From assembly GCA_965248545.1 (NCBI GenBank), contig OZ252110.1, positions 2,418,001 to 2,482,000 of the forward strand: a DNA stretch of 64,000 nucleotides, in the 5' to 3' direction. The DNA comes from Alteromonas_E sp965248545. GTDB taxonomy: Bacteria > Pseudomonadota > Gammaproteobacteria > Enterobacterales > Alteromonadaceae. The notes below the pieces were generated by a model that saw nothing but the letters and a program-made list of their open reading frames with translations, was not told the origin of the DNA and searched no databases. Position numbers and translations under genes: made by a program. Of this stretch, positions 16,495-23,345 are shown in pieces (position 1 is the stretch's first letter; each line of letters opens with the position of its first letter).

Positions 16495-16716
16495 ATGTCA
16501 GCAGTTGAATTATTAGCGCAATTGGGCGCGTCCGCAGAACTCCAACGTGAAGATTCTGAGAAGGGTAAAGAAGTCAGAAAATTAGCTAGAGCAGCGGTTG
16601 AAGAAATTGAATCTTCTATCGATCAGTGGTGTGGTGTTGTCCCAGCAGAGGATGAAGACGACAACCAAGACAAAGAAGATGACGAAGACTCAGAGACTTC
16701 AATCAACCTTCACTAG
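16495..16716 (+). CDS. Putative RiPP precursor peptide of the borosin-like cluster
   Basis: 73 residues with a good GAGGA ribosome site. Residues 1-40 (MSAVELLAQLGASAEL...) are helical and leader-like. Next is a hydrophobic patch W45-C46-G47-V48-V49-P50-A51, then a strongly acidic tail (52-67, mostly Asp/Glu) and a short end, TSINLH. No signal peptide, zinc motif or known domain. The size, leader-like N-terminus and position behind the methyltransferase and GNAT genes fit a split-borosin precursor. Whether the core is the WCGVVPA patch or the C-terminal SINLH end cannot be decided here. A plain acidic hypothetical protein is the alternative. Confidence 0.65.
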   Translation: MSAVELLAQLGASAELQREDSEKGKEVRKLARAAVEEIESSIDQWCGVVPAEDEDDNQDKEDDEDSETSINLH

Positions 16717-16723
16717 TCCACCT

Positions 16724-18484
16724 ATGCTTCTTTCAACATTGAAATCCAGCGTTCGATTGGGCTGGATTTTTCTTGCAGTTCTATTTTCGAGCAGCACGCA
16801 TGCCAGTGATGAGATTGCGAGCTTGTTGGAAGAAGCCGATAATATTCGTTCATCGGATATTCCTCGTTTCACCCAGACGCTCGATGAATTGTCACCGCGA
16901 CGATCGGAAATGACCGAGTATCAAGCGGCGCTATTTACCTATTTGACTGCTTACCATAAGACAATAAGTGGCAAGTATGCTGAGGCGATGGCATCAGCCT
17001 CATCTTTGTTTGAGTCTTCATTATTTACCGACCTTAAATATCGCGCTGCGAATCTGATGCTGACCAATCACGGCATTAAACGTGATTTTTACAATGGCGC
17101 GCTGTTTATACGCCGTATGGATGAGCTTAAAAGTGGCGTTTCCGAGCCACGGGTACTATTCGATGGTGAATTATCAAAAACCCTCTTTTATCAAGAAGCG
17201 GGTCAATACGAGCTTGCGATCAAAGCAGCGTCCGCTTTGTTCGAGTTCGAATTAGAGCCGCGGCCTGAGTGCATAGCGCGCAGCGTGCTCGTGGAGTCCT
17301 CGCATAAATCCAACGGCGATAGGGTTGATCTGCAATACATTAGTGAATCAGAAGCCTTTTGCGAAGACTTGAACGAGCATATATGGGCTGGACTGGTATC
17401 GATCAACAAAGCACAGTTTTTACTGGTTCACGATTCTATAAATGGCGCCTTGGACACCTTAAACCGAGTCGAAACCAATATTCTAAATACGCGATACCCG
17501 CGATTGATTGCGCAATATCACGCGGCACGATCAGAGGTTCTATTCAGTTTAGGCGACTTGGAAAACGCCGCGCAGCATGCGCAGAATGCATTGGCGTCGT
17601 CAACTGAAGCACAGTTTAATAAACCCGCTGTACAGGCTTATGCTCTGTTATATCAAATCGAAAAACAGCGCGGCAATTTTCCCCAAGCATTGCGATTCAA
17701 TGAGCTGTACATTGAGTCCGATAAGGCGTTTACCGATCAAGAAAAGGCTAATCAACTTGCGTTTCAGCGTGCACAGTTTGAGTCAGAGTTGAATGAGCAG
17801 GCCCTTTTGTTGGTCTCGACTGAAAACGAACTATTGGCAGCAGAAGCGATAACTGCCAAACGAGAAGCACAAAATAGTGTGTTGATCGCATTGTTTTTGA
17901 CTGCAGTGCTAGCGATTTTATTCGTCGGCCTATATCGAACCAACAAAGTGAAACAGAAGTTTAAACGGCTTTCTGAAACGGATGGTCTGACAGCCCTGAA
18001 AAATAGGCGACAGTTTTACCTTGAAGCCAACAATGTGATGAACAGTCGCTCTGCAAGGGATAAAAAAGCGAGTTTTATCATCTTTGATTTGGATCTATTC
18101 AAGCAAATCAATGACCAATACGGTCATGCGGTTGGAGATTGGACCTTGGTTAAAGTTGCGGAGACCGTCAAAAAGGCGTGTCGCAAGCAAGATATCTTGG
18201 GCCGTCTCGGTGGTGAGGAATTTGGTCTATTCCTGAGTGATTGTGACCAAGAGCACGCAAAGGCTTTGGCGGAGTATTTACGCGAAATAATAGCAGAAAT
18301 TGATACCACGCCGAGCGGACATGAATTTCAAATCACGGCGAGCTTTGGCGTCGCACAAGCGACTATAGGCCCGGATCAAGACCTCGACTCTTTGTTCTCT
18401 CAATCTGACACAGCCCTCTACCAGTCGAAAAGTGAAGGGCGAAATCGGGTTTATTGTTACTCTGATATCGGATTAACCGTATAA
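16724..18484 (+). CDS. Membrane diguanylate cyclase (TPR sensor + GGDEF)
   Basis: 586 residues from the ATG at 16724; an open frame further back overlaps the peptide gene and is low-complexity. A signal or membrane segment (about 9-27) leads to a periplasmic TPR-like helical domain (about 30-360), then a membrane helix (about 385-405) and a cytoplasmic GGDEF domain. The active site reads GGEEF (496-500) and an inhibitory I-site RKQD lies 5 residues before it, so it should make c-di-GMP with product inhibition. It begins 7 bases after the peptide gene with no terminator between them, so it may be read from the same transcript. Confidence 0.9.
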   Translation: MLLSTLKSSVRLGWIFLAVLFSSSTHASDEIASLLEEADNIRSSDIPRFTQTLDELSPRRSEMTEYQAALFTYLTAYHKTISGKYAEAMASASSLFESSLFTDLKYRAANLMLTNHGIKRDFYNGALFIRRMDELKSGVSEPRVLFDGELSKTLFYQEAGQYELAIKAASALFEFELEPRPECIARSVLVESSHKSNGDRVDLQYISESEAFCEDLNEHIWAGLVSINKAQFLLVHDSINGALDTLNRVETNILNTRYPRLIAQYHAARSEVLFSLGDLENAAQHAQNALASSTEAQFNKPAVQAYALLYQIEKQRGNFPQALRFNELYIESDKAFTDQEKANQLAFQRAQFESELNEQALLLVSTENELLAAEAITAKREAQNSVLIALFLTAVLAILFVGLYRTNKVKQKFKRLSETDGLTALKNRRQFYLEANNVMNSRSARDKKASFIIFDLDLFKQINDQYGHAVGDWTLVKVAETVKKACRKQDILGRLGGEEFGLFLSDCDQEHAKALAEYLREIIAEIDTTPSGHEFQITASFGVAQATIGPDQDLDSLFSQSDTALYQSKSEGRNRVYCYSDIGLTV

Positions 18485-18572
18485 CAGTTGTACTCGAGAT
18501 TCGATTGACATTGACGACGACCAACGCATACATTAAGCACAAATTAGAGATACTTTGATTAAGGACGATCGC

Positions 18573-19691
18573 ATGAAAGCCTTCAAAACATTGCTATTGT
18601 GCTCCATTTCCACTCTAGTCTGTGGAGCGGTGCTTGCCCAGGAGCGAGAATTTCCTTGTGATGATGTAACCGAGCAAGCTGCTGTCCAAATACCGCAGAA
18701 TGAAGTCGAGAGTCTTGCCGCGTTTGTCCCTGCGAAAACGTTGGAGCGTGTTAACCCGAGATATCCTGAAGCTGCAGCGCGCAATGGCCAAGAAGGTTGG
18801 GTTAAGATGAGTTACGTGATCGATGAAAACGGCAATGTTCAAGACCCCATAATCGATGATTACGCTGGTCATCGCGCTTTTAAGAAGCAAGCGCTAAGAG
18901 CCCTTAAAAAGTGGACCTTTGAACCTGCGATGAAGAATGGCAAGCCTACCCAACAATGTCATCAAGCCATTCAATTTGACTTTACCATGAGCGAGGGCGC
19001 AGTCAGAGGCGCCAAGCGCTCTTTTGTTGCAAAATATAGAGACATCGATGCGCTCCGCAAGGACGGAAAAATCCAAGAGGCAGAAGCGAAACTCAATGAG
19101 TTACACGAGTCAAACAGCTTGAATCGCTACGAAAATGCCTGGCTATGGAACATGGACGCAATGCTGGCAGAGGCGTTAGGGCAACCAAGACGCGAATTGC
19201 AAAGTTTGATTCGAACCCTTGCCAGTGCAGCCAGTCATGCGGGTGGTGACGGTACATTTGATCAAGGATATCTCGCTTATTTATTACAAAAAGTTTTCTT
19301 GCTGAATGCGCGCTTTGGATTTTATGCAGAAGCGCTCGAATCGGCCGAGTTATTGGCCAACATGGAAGGACAAGCGGAGCGCTATGAGAGTGTTAAGGGG
19401 TCTATTGATATCATCAATCAACACATTGCGTCTGCCGAAAACATTTTCGTACCCATTGAACTCGACGAACGTGGCACGTTTTTCCATACGCTGGTCAGAA
19501 ACGATTTTGCTTTTTCAGAAATAAAGGGCGATTTAAAAACAGTTGAGGTTCGTTGTGAATCACACCGAGAGGTTTTTACGGTCGCTGAGTCACATGTTTG
19601 GAAGATTCCACAAGGGTGGGGTCAGTGTCGAGTGCTCGTGCAGGGCGATTCAGGTACCGCTTTCAACCTCGTTGAGGTGGTCTCGAGTTGA
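18573..19691 (+). CDS. Periplasmic protein with N-terminal TonB C-terminal-like domain
   Basis: 372 residues from the ATG at 18573 (AAGGAC upstream). Signal peptide (1-23, LAQ-ER), then a TonB_C domain at about 50-125 (RVNPRYPEAAARNGQEGWVKMSYVIDENG and WTFEPAMKNG), then helical TPR-like sequence and a C-terminal beta part. True TonB proteins carry this domain at the C-terminus behind a membrane anchor and Pro-rich arm; here both are missing and the order is reversed. It is therefore probably a soluble or tethered periplasmic partner rather than an energy transducer. Similar proteins occur in Alteromonadales. Confidence 0.75.
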   Translation: MKAFKTLLLCSISTLVCGAVLAQEREFPCDDVTEQAAVQIPQNEVESLAAFVPAKTLERVNPRYPEAAARNGQEGWVKMSYVIDENGNVQDPIIDDYAGHRAFKKQALRALKKWTFEPAMKNGKPTQQCHQAIQFDFTMSEGAVRGAKRSFVAKYRDIDALRKDGKIQEAEAKLNELHESNSLNRYENAWLWNMDAMLAEALGQPRRELQSLIRTLASAASHAGGDGTFDQGYLAYLLQKVFLLNARFGFYAEALESAELLANMEGQAERYESVKGSIDIINQHIASAENIFVPIELDERGTFFHTLVRNDFAFSEIKGDLKTVEVRCESHREVFTVAESHVWKIPQGWGQCRVLVQGDSGTAFNLVEVVSS

Positions 19692-19713
19692 CCGAGACGT
19701 GTAACTTTTCTGG

Positions 19714-19734
19714 AGCATTAAATTAATGCTTTTG
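19714..19734 (+). terminator. AT-rich hairpin after the TonB-domain gene
   Basis: AGCATTAA (19714-19721) and TTAATGCT (19723-19730) pair around a single A and are followed by TTTTG. Weak but terminator-like. It lies 23 bases after the stop and would separate the TonB-domain gene from the leader region of the exporter; it could instead be a palindromic operator. Confidence 0.35.
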
Positions 19735-19823
19735 AACCACAAGTAATGTTTTTTTTAATCAAGGCATTGACTCTCACGAGTTCCAGGTTCACTATCGATT
19801 GCGTTATTGTTGAGAAGAATTTC

Positions 19824-19940
19824 ATGCAAAAGAGCCAAACCACACAACCCATTAATAATCTACCGCGCCTGGCGGTATCGGTTGTGTGTGCGTGCACGTG
19901 GAGTCACGCATCTGTTGCGGCTTGGTTGTTTAGATTTTAG
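19824..19940 (+). CDS. Putative 38-residue attenuator leader peptide
   Basis: ATG 19824 follows GAGAAGAA and the frame ends at TAG 19938. The peptide contains Cys22, Cys24, Trp26 and Trp34 and ends WLFRF. It spans the RNA segments described in the adjacent attenuator entry. It has no domain and is unlikely to act as a protein. Only the stacked structures make it credible; as an ORF alone it would be dismissed. Confidence 0.4.
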   Translation: MQKSQTTQPINNLPRLAVSVVCACTWSHASVAAWLFRF

Positions 19941-19993
19941 TAAGAAGCGAATTTTAAACCCCAAAAAGCCGCAGCTCAAACTGCGGCTTTTTT
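19841..19993 (+). promoter_or_regulatory. Putative transcription attenuator ahead of the EamA exporter
   Basis: Three stacked structures are visible. Hairpin A pairs CACACAACC (19841-19849) with GGTTGTGTG (19880-19888) and encloses TACCGC/GCGGTA (19861-19866/19872-19877). Hairpin B pairs TGCGTG (19889-19894) with CACGCA (19905-19910). GTTGCGGCTT (19914-19923) can pair over 10 bases (one G-U) with AAGCCGCAGC (19966-19975), which includes the left arm of the terminator, so the terminator and this antiterminator exclude each other. A ribosome reaching the leader stop would cover 19914-19923 and favour termination. The sensed amino acid is not clear. Confidence 0.5.
19963..19993 (+). terminator. 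Rho-independent terminator before the EamA exporter
   Basis: AAAAAGCCGCAG (19963-19974) pairs with CTGCGGCTTTTT (19981-19992) around a 6-base loop and runs into TTTTTT. A textbook intrinsic terminator. It ends 48 bases before the exporter start and over 270 bases after the previous gene, so it fits better as the terminator of an attenuator than as the end of the TonB-domain gene. Confidence 0.9.
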
Positions 19994-20040
19994 CGTTTTA
20001 GGCCGCAGGATTCTGCAGCTTGAACGAGAAGGAGAGCGTC

Positions 20041-20949
20041 ATGTCAGTGCCCGCAGCGTACCTTGCTGTAGTCATCATTTGGTCAACAACGCCATTAGGT
20101 ATAGTGTGGAGTAGCGAGACGGTAAGTCCAACACTTGCACTGTTGCTAAGAATGGCGATCGCCGCCGTACTTGGTTTGGTATTTGTCCTCTTAACCCGAA
20201 TCCGGTTGCATTGGAGTCGACCAGCTCTGCAGGTATATGCCTATTCGAGCCTTAGTATGTTTGGTGGAATGCTGATGGTGTATTTCGCTGCCGCCTACGT
20301 TTCGTCTGGCTTGATGTCTTTGATCTATGGTATCGCACCGATACTTTCAGGATTGCTGGGTCAGTGGCTGTTGAATGAAAGGCCCTTTGGTTGGATAAGA
20401 AAAGTGGCGATATCACTGTCTTTGGCGGGTTTAGTCATCGTATGTATGGACAACATTGCATTGACAGAGAAAGGCCTGATAGGCATCGGCTTAGTGTTCG
20501 GTTCAGTACTGTGTTTTAGTCTGAGCGGTGTATTGGTTAAGGGCGTGAATGTGCAAATGAATGCGATATCGACGACCGTTGGGGCCTTATGGATGTCATT
20601 GCCGATGTTTTTTGCCGCATGGTGGTTTACCGATGGAACGCTGCCAGTAGAACAATGGTCGAGCCGCTCACTGTATGCAATTACTTATCTTGGTGTGTTA
20701 GGGTCGTTATTGGGTTTTGTCGCATATTTTTATGTGTTGCAAAAATTGGCGGCCAGTACCGTTGCGTTGGTGACCATGATAACCCCCGTTTTTGCAATCG
20801 CCTTAGGTGCTACTTTCAATGGTGAGCCTTTGACTTTTGATTTGCTACTGGGCGGTTTCTTTGTGCTTGTCGGATTAGGTTTATACCAATTTGGGCATAA
20901 GGTGTCGTTTGTTGAGCGTAAGAAAATAGCCGAAACACAAGCCCGCTAA
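20041..20949 (+). CDS. EamA/DMT-superfamily exporter
   Basis: 302 residues from the ATG at 20041 (GGAG 6 bases upstream; an earlier TTG at 20020 is less likely). Ten predicted transmembrane helices arranged as two EamA repeats, with the N-terminal WSTTPLGIVWSSE motif typical of the family. Members export amino acids (EamA for cysteine/O-acetylserine, RhtA for threonine, YddG for aromatic amino acids) or purines. The leader peptide upstream carries Cys and Trp codons, so an amino-acid substrate is plausible but not established. Confidence 0.88.
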   Translation: MSVPAAYLAVVIIWSTTPLGIVWSSETVSPTLALLLRMAIAAVLGLVFVLLTRIRLHWSRPALQVYAYSSLSMFGGMLMVYFAAAYVSSGLMSLIYGIAPILSGLLGQWLLNERPFGWIRKVAISLSLAGLVIVCMDNIALTEKGLIGIGLVFGSVLCFSLSGVLVKGVNVQMNAISTTVGALWMSLPMFFAAWWFTDGTLPVEQWSSRSLYAITYLGVLGSLLGFVAYFYVLQKLAASTVALVTMITPVFAIALGATFNGEPLTFDLLLGGFFVLVGLGLYQFGHKVSFVERKKIAETQAR

Positions 20950-21025
20950 ACGGCCGTTTTGGATATCGCGCATCAGCCAATCGGCTCGGTGCGCAAATTC
21001 ATTCTCATTCAAGGAGAAAATTAAA

Positions 21026-21220
21026 GTGGAAGAGACGCTAAATCACTATTGCCCACGATCAGGTAAGCCTGTGAGTCCTGATTCGCTGACCACATACAAA
21101 GGGCATACCGTCGGATTTTGCAATCCTGGATGTCGCGATGATTTCGCGCAAAATATGGATACCTGTCGAAAGGATATGCATTATTTTGATGTGCTTATCA
21201 AGGAGCATGGCAGTGGTTAG
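21026..21220 (+). CDS. Small YHS/TRASH-like zinc-binding protein
   Basis: 64 residues, GTG start behind AAGGAG. It contains Y8-C9-P-R-S-G-K-P and F31-C32-N-P-G-C36, a C-x22-C-x3-C arrangement like the YHS/TRASH treble-clef metal site. Databases often call similar proteins 'glutathione S-transferase', which the sequence does not support. It may bind a soft metal, perhaps as a sensor or chaperone. Its end overlaps the end of a decayed minus-strand gene. Confidence 0.7.
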   Translation: MEETLNHYCPRSGKPVSPDSLTTYKGHTVGFCNPGCRDDFAQNMDTCRKDMHYFDVLIKEHGSG

Positions 21221-21582
21221 GGGGAGTGTTTGACCTATCCAATGTCAAAAGATCTCGGACGTCGATGTTGTCGATCACAACCCTTGAATTGGCCTTGTCT
21301 ATTTGTATGTATTTGGGAAGGCGATAAATCGCGATACCAATGAAAATTGCGCCAATAGTCGATGGAATGATCAATAAGTCAGCTGCTATAGCTCTTACGT
21401 CTCCTTGAAAATCAGGAAGTTTTGTAAATGTTTCTGTAGTGATAGATGTAATTGTAAGGCAGATGCCTAAGAATATTGAGTAATAAATCCAATAAGATAT
21501 TGTGTTTGTTCTTGTTAGCAGAATTTCTTTTTTAATTTAATCCCTGATACAAAATGGGATCGAATCTTTTTGATAATATCAT
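21198..21582 (-). pseudogene. Frameshifted two-helix membrane-protein gene
   Basis: The minus strand from the stop at 21200-21198 is open for over 100 codons and reads as a real protein: two hydrophobic helices (SYWIYYSIFLGICLTITS and LLIIPSTIGAIFIGIAIYRL) and a polar tail. It has no start codon at its 5' end. A separate frame from ATG 21582 reads MILSKRFDPILYQGLN and stops; one base difference in the AT run near 21528-21540 would join the two into about 128 residues. This is a recent frameshift, a sequencing error, or programmed slippage at the run of six A. Composition is AT-rich. Family not recognised. Confidence 0.5.
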
Positions 21583-21587
21583 CAAAC

Positions 21588-21605
21588 TATCAGTGATTAC
21601 TGATA
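21588..21605. promoter_or_regulatory. 18-bp palindrome upstream of the frameshifted gene
   Basis: TATCAGT (21588-21594) and ACTGATA (21599-21605) are exact inverted copies with a 4-base spacer, 5 bases upstream of the minus-strand ATG at 21582. Likely an operator for a dimeric regulator or a small hairpin; owner unknown. Confidence 0.4.
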
Positions 21606-21642
21606 ATCTCGAAAACGAATTTCTACACTAGATTCGAACAGC

Positions 21643-21673
21643 CTAATACTTGATTGATTTACTCAAGTATTAG
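21643..21673. promoter_or_regulatory. 11-bp perfect hairpin upstream of erpA
   Basis: CTAATACTTGA (21643-21653) and TCAAGTATTAG (21663-21673) pair exactly around a 9-base loop. No U-tract follows on either strand, so it is not a standard terminator. It lies just upstream of the putative erpA -35 and may be a regulator site or boundary element. Confidence 0.45.
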
Positions 21674-21677
21674 ATAA

Positions 21678-21706
21678 TTGACGGCTATTTAGTTTTCCCA
21701 TTATCT
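21678..21706 (+). promoter_or_regulatory. Putative erpA promoter
   Basis: TTGACG (21678-21683), 17 bases, TTATCT (21701-21706), ending 33 bases before the erpA GTG. The -35 is good and the -10 is moderate. In E. coli erpA is IscR-controlled; I see no convincing IscR site here. Confidence 0.4.
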
Positions 21707-21739
21707 GCGAGTAGTGCAGTTTGGATTGAGAGGTACATT

Positions 21740-22084
21740 GTGTCAGTCGAAAGTGCTATGCCAATTGAGTTTTCAGATGCTGCGGCAGCCAAGGTTAAAA
21801 CCTTGATTCAGGAGGAAGAAAACCCTGAATTAAAATTGCGTGTGTATATCACAGGCGGCGGTTGCTCGGGTTTCCAGTATGGCTTTACCTTTGATGAAAA
21901 AGTCAACGAGGGAGACATGACCATTGAAAAAGATGAGGTAACGCTAGTCGTCGACCCGATGAGCTTGCAGTATCTTGTTGGCGGTGTCGTCGATTACACC
22001 GAAGGTCTTGAGGGCTCACGATTCTTGGTCAATAACCCTAACGCAACGACGACTTGTGGTTGCGGCGCAAGTTTCAGTATCTAA
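21740..22084 (+). CDS. erpA: Iron-sulfur cluster insertion protein ErpA
   Basis: 114 residues with very high similarity to E. coli ErpA, including LRVYITGGGCSGFQYGF and the tail CGCGASFSI. The three cluster-ligand cysteines are C42, C106 and C108. ErpA is an A-type carrier that delivers Fe-S clusters to targets such as IspG, IspH and respiratory enzymes in the cytoplasm. The GTG start at 21740 is chosen because it gives the same N-terminal length as the E. coli protein; the ATG at 21758 would lose six residues. Confidence 0.97.
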   Translation: MSVESAMPIEFSDAAAAKVKTLIQEEENPELKLRVYITGGGCSGFQYGFTFDEKVNEGDMTIEKDEVTLVVDPMSLQYLVGGVVDYTEGLEGSRFLVNNPNATTTCGCGASFSI

Positions 22085-22165
22085 GCATTCTCTCGGGTGT
22101 TGGTTGCGACTTTCAACCGACACCTGCTAAGCTCATACCGTTCCTCATCAAAAAGGTGTTATGCG

Positions 22166-22744
22166 GTGATTAAGCTTTACGGTTCTACAACCTCCCCTTT
22201 CGTTAGACGCCTGCGTATCTGGCTGGCCAATGATGATCACGAGTTTATTAATATGGATATTTTTGCCGGTGCGGATCGTGAAGATCTGGCAGCGCGAAAC
22301 CCCGCCATGAAAATTCCGATGATTGAATGCGATGGAGAGACGGTTTTTGACTCTCGCGTGATATATCGCTACTTAAGCGAAAAGCTCGATTATCCAAACC
22401 CAAACTGGGAGCAAGAAAACCACCTCACTGTAATCGACGCGGTCAATGACTCTTTGGTCCAAATACTGATGCTGCAGCGCTCGGATATCGATACTGATGC
22501 CGACCATATGTACTTTAGGATTCAACGCGAGCGGGTTGATACCAGTCTGCGCTATCTAGACGACTTGGTCCAGCGCGGCTTTTTTAATGACTGGCATTAC
22601 CCGTCAATTTGCCTGTATTGCTTAATTGATTGGGTCGAATTTAGAATGCTGCACGATTTGTCTGAGGTAGCACATTTACGCGAGTTTCACGAGAAAAATG
22701 CCGACAGAATCGAAGTGACAGCAACCGATCCGCGGCGCAGCTAG
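22166..22744 (+). CDS. Glutathione S-transferase-like protein
   Basis: 192 residues from GTG 22166 (AAAGG upstream); an open frame extends back to 22097 but adds no family sequence. The N-terminal thioredoxin-fold GST domain reads IKLYGSTTSPFVRRLRIWL, then AMKIPMIECDGETVFDSRVIYRYL, the cis-Pro and glutathione-binding ES/DS region. The C-terminal helical domain follows (about 85-190). The Ser near residue 10 could activate glutathione. Substrate unknown. It converges with the next gene, overlapping by 4 bases. Confidence 0.85.
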   Translation: MIKLYGSTTSPFVRRLRIWLANDDHEFINMDIFAGADREDLAARNPAMKIPMIECDGETVFDSRVIYRYLSEKLDYPNPNWEQENHLTVIDAVNDSLVQILMLQRSDIDTDADHMYFRIQRERVDTSLRYLDDLVQRGFFNDWHYPSICLYCLIDWVEFRMLHDLSEVAHLREFHEKNADRIEVTATDPRRS

Positions 22745-23337
22745 TTTTCTGCGCCCCAGGGCGCTGGTGGCAGGTCAACCGGCTCATTCAAGTTGAAATC
22801 CACACTGACCTCTCTGGATGGACGAATCAACCGATATTTAAACACGCCGTCATCCAGAGAGACTTCCCAGACGTTATCCTTGGAGACGGGGATACCCTGC
22901 GCATCAAACATGTTCTTAGAGTATTTATCAGCAGGAAACGCTTGGAAACTTGCCAAACTTCTCGCTGGATCCGCATCGCCTCCGTACTGGGTAAGCGCGT
23001 CTTCACTACCATCTTCATGTCGGTGGTCGTGCTTTAGGCGCAGACCTGTATCGGTCTTGGTGAAAACCCATGTCCGCGAGCGATCGTCACCGACGTGAAA
23101 AGGTACGCGGATCTCGTCTGCGCTGCACTCACGTACGTGCATGACCAAAGCGCGATTGGAAAATACACCGCTTTGAGGTCTATCGGCGCTGACTTCTCCA
23201 GCAAATGCTTTACCGCAATACTGCTCAAGCTTGGCAAAAAAGGCGTCGCCATCAGCTTGTAGTGGTGCAGTGACACCCAAAAAGAGAAGCGCAGTGGTTA
23301 TGTAAGTCAAGCGACTAAATGAGGTCGAATGTGACAT
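22741..23337 (-). CDS. Secreted protein of unknown function
   Basis: 198 residues with a signal peptide (about 1-28, LQA-DG), then DAFFAKLEQYCGKAFAGEV, a CS-containing middle and beta-rich sequence with HDHRHEDGSED. Two conserved-looking cysteines (in EQYCGK and RECSAD) may form a disulfide. I recall such proteins as conserved secreted hypotheticals, without a function. The start lies 8 bases from the end of the hydroxyacid dehydrogenase gene, so the two are probably co-transcribed. Confidence 0.75.
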   Translation of the reverse strand: MSHSTSFSRLTYITTALLFLGVTAPLQADGDAFFAKLEQYCGKAFAGEVSADRPQSGVFSNRALVMHVRECSADEIRVPFHVGDDRSRTWVFTKTDTGLRLKHDHRHEDGSEDALTQYGGDADPARSLASFQAFPADKYSKNMFDAQGIPVSKDNVWEVSLDDGVFKYRLIRPSREVSVDFNLNEPVDLPPAPWGAEN

Positions 23338-23345
23338 AAGCGTGG

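Noticed and set aside
16598..16723. Longer N-terminus for the GGDEF protein starting at 16598
   Set aside because: It overlaps the small peptide gene in another frame, is Lys/Thr low-complexity, and would put the signal/membrane segment about 45 residues inside; ATG 16724 gives a normal signal start.
19807..20001. Second open frame across the attenuator region
   Set aside because: Runs through the terminator and has no ribosome site; the 19824-19940 frame matches the RNA structures instead.
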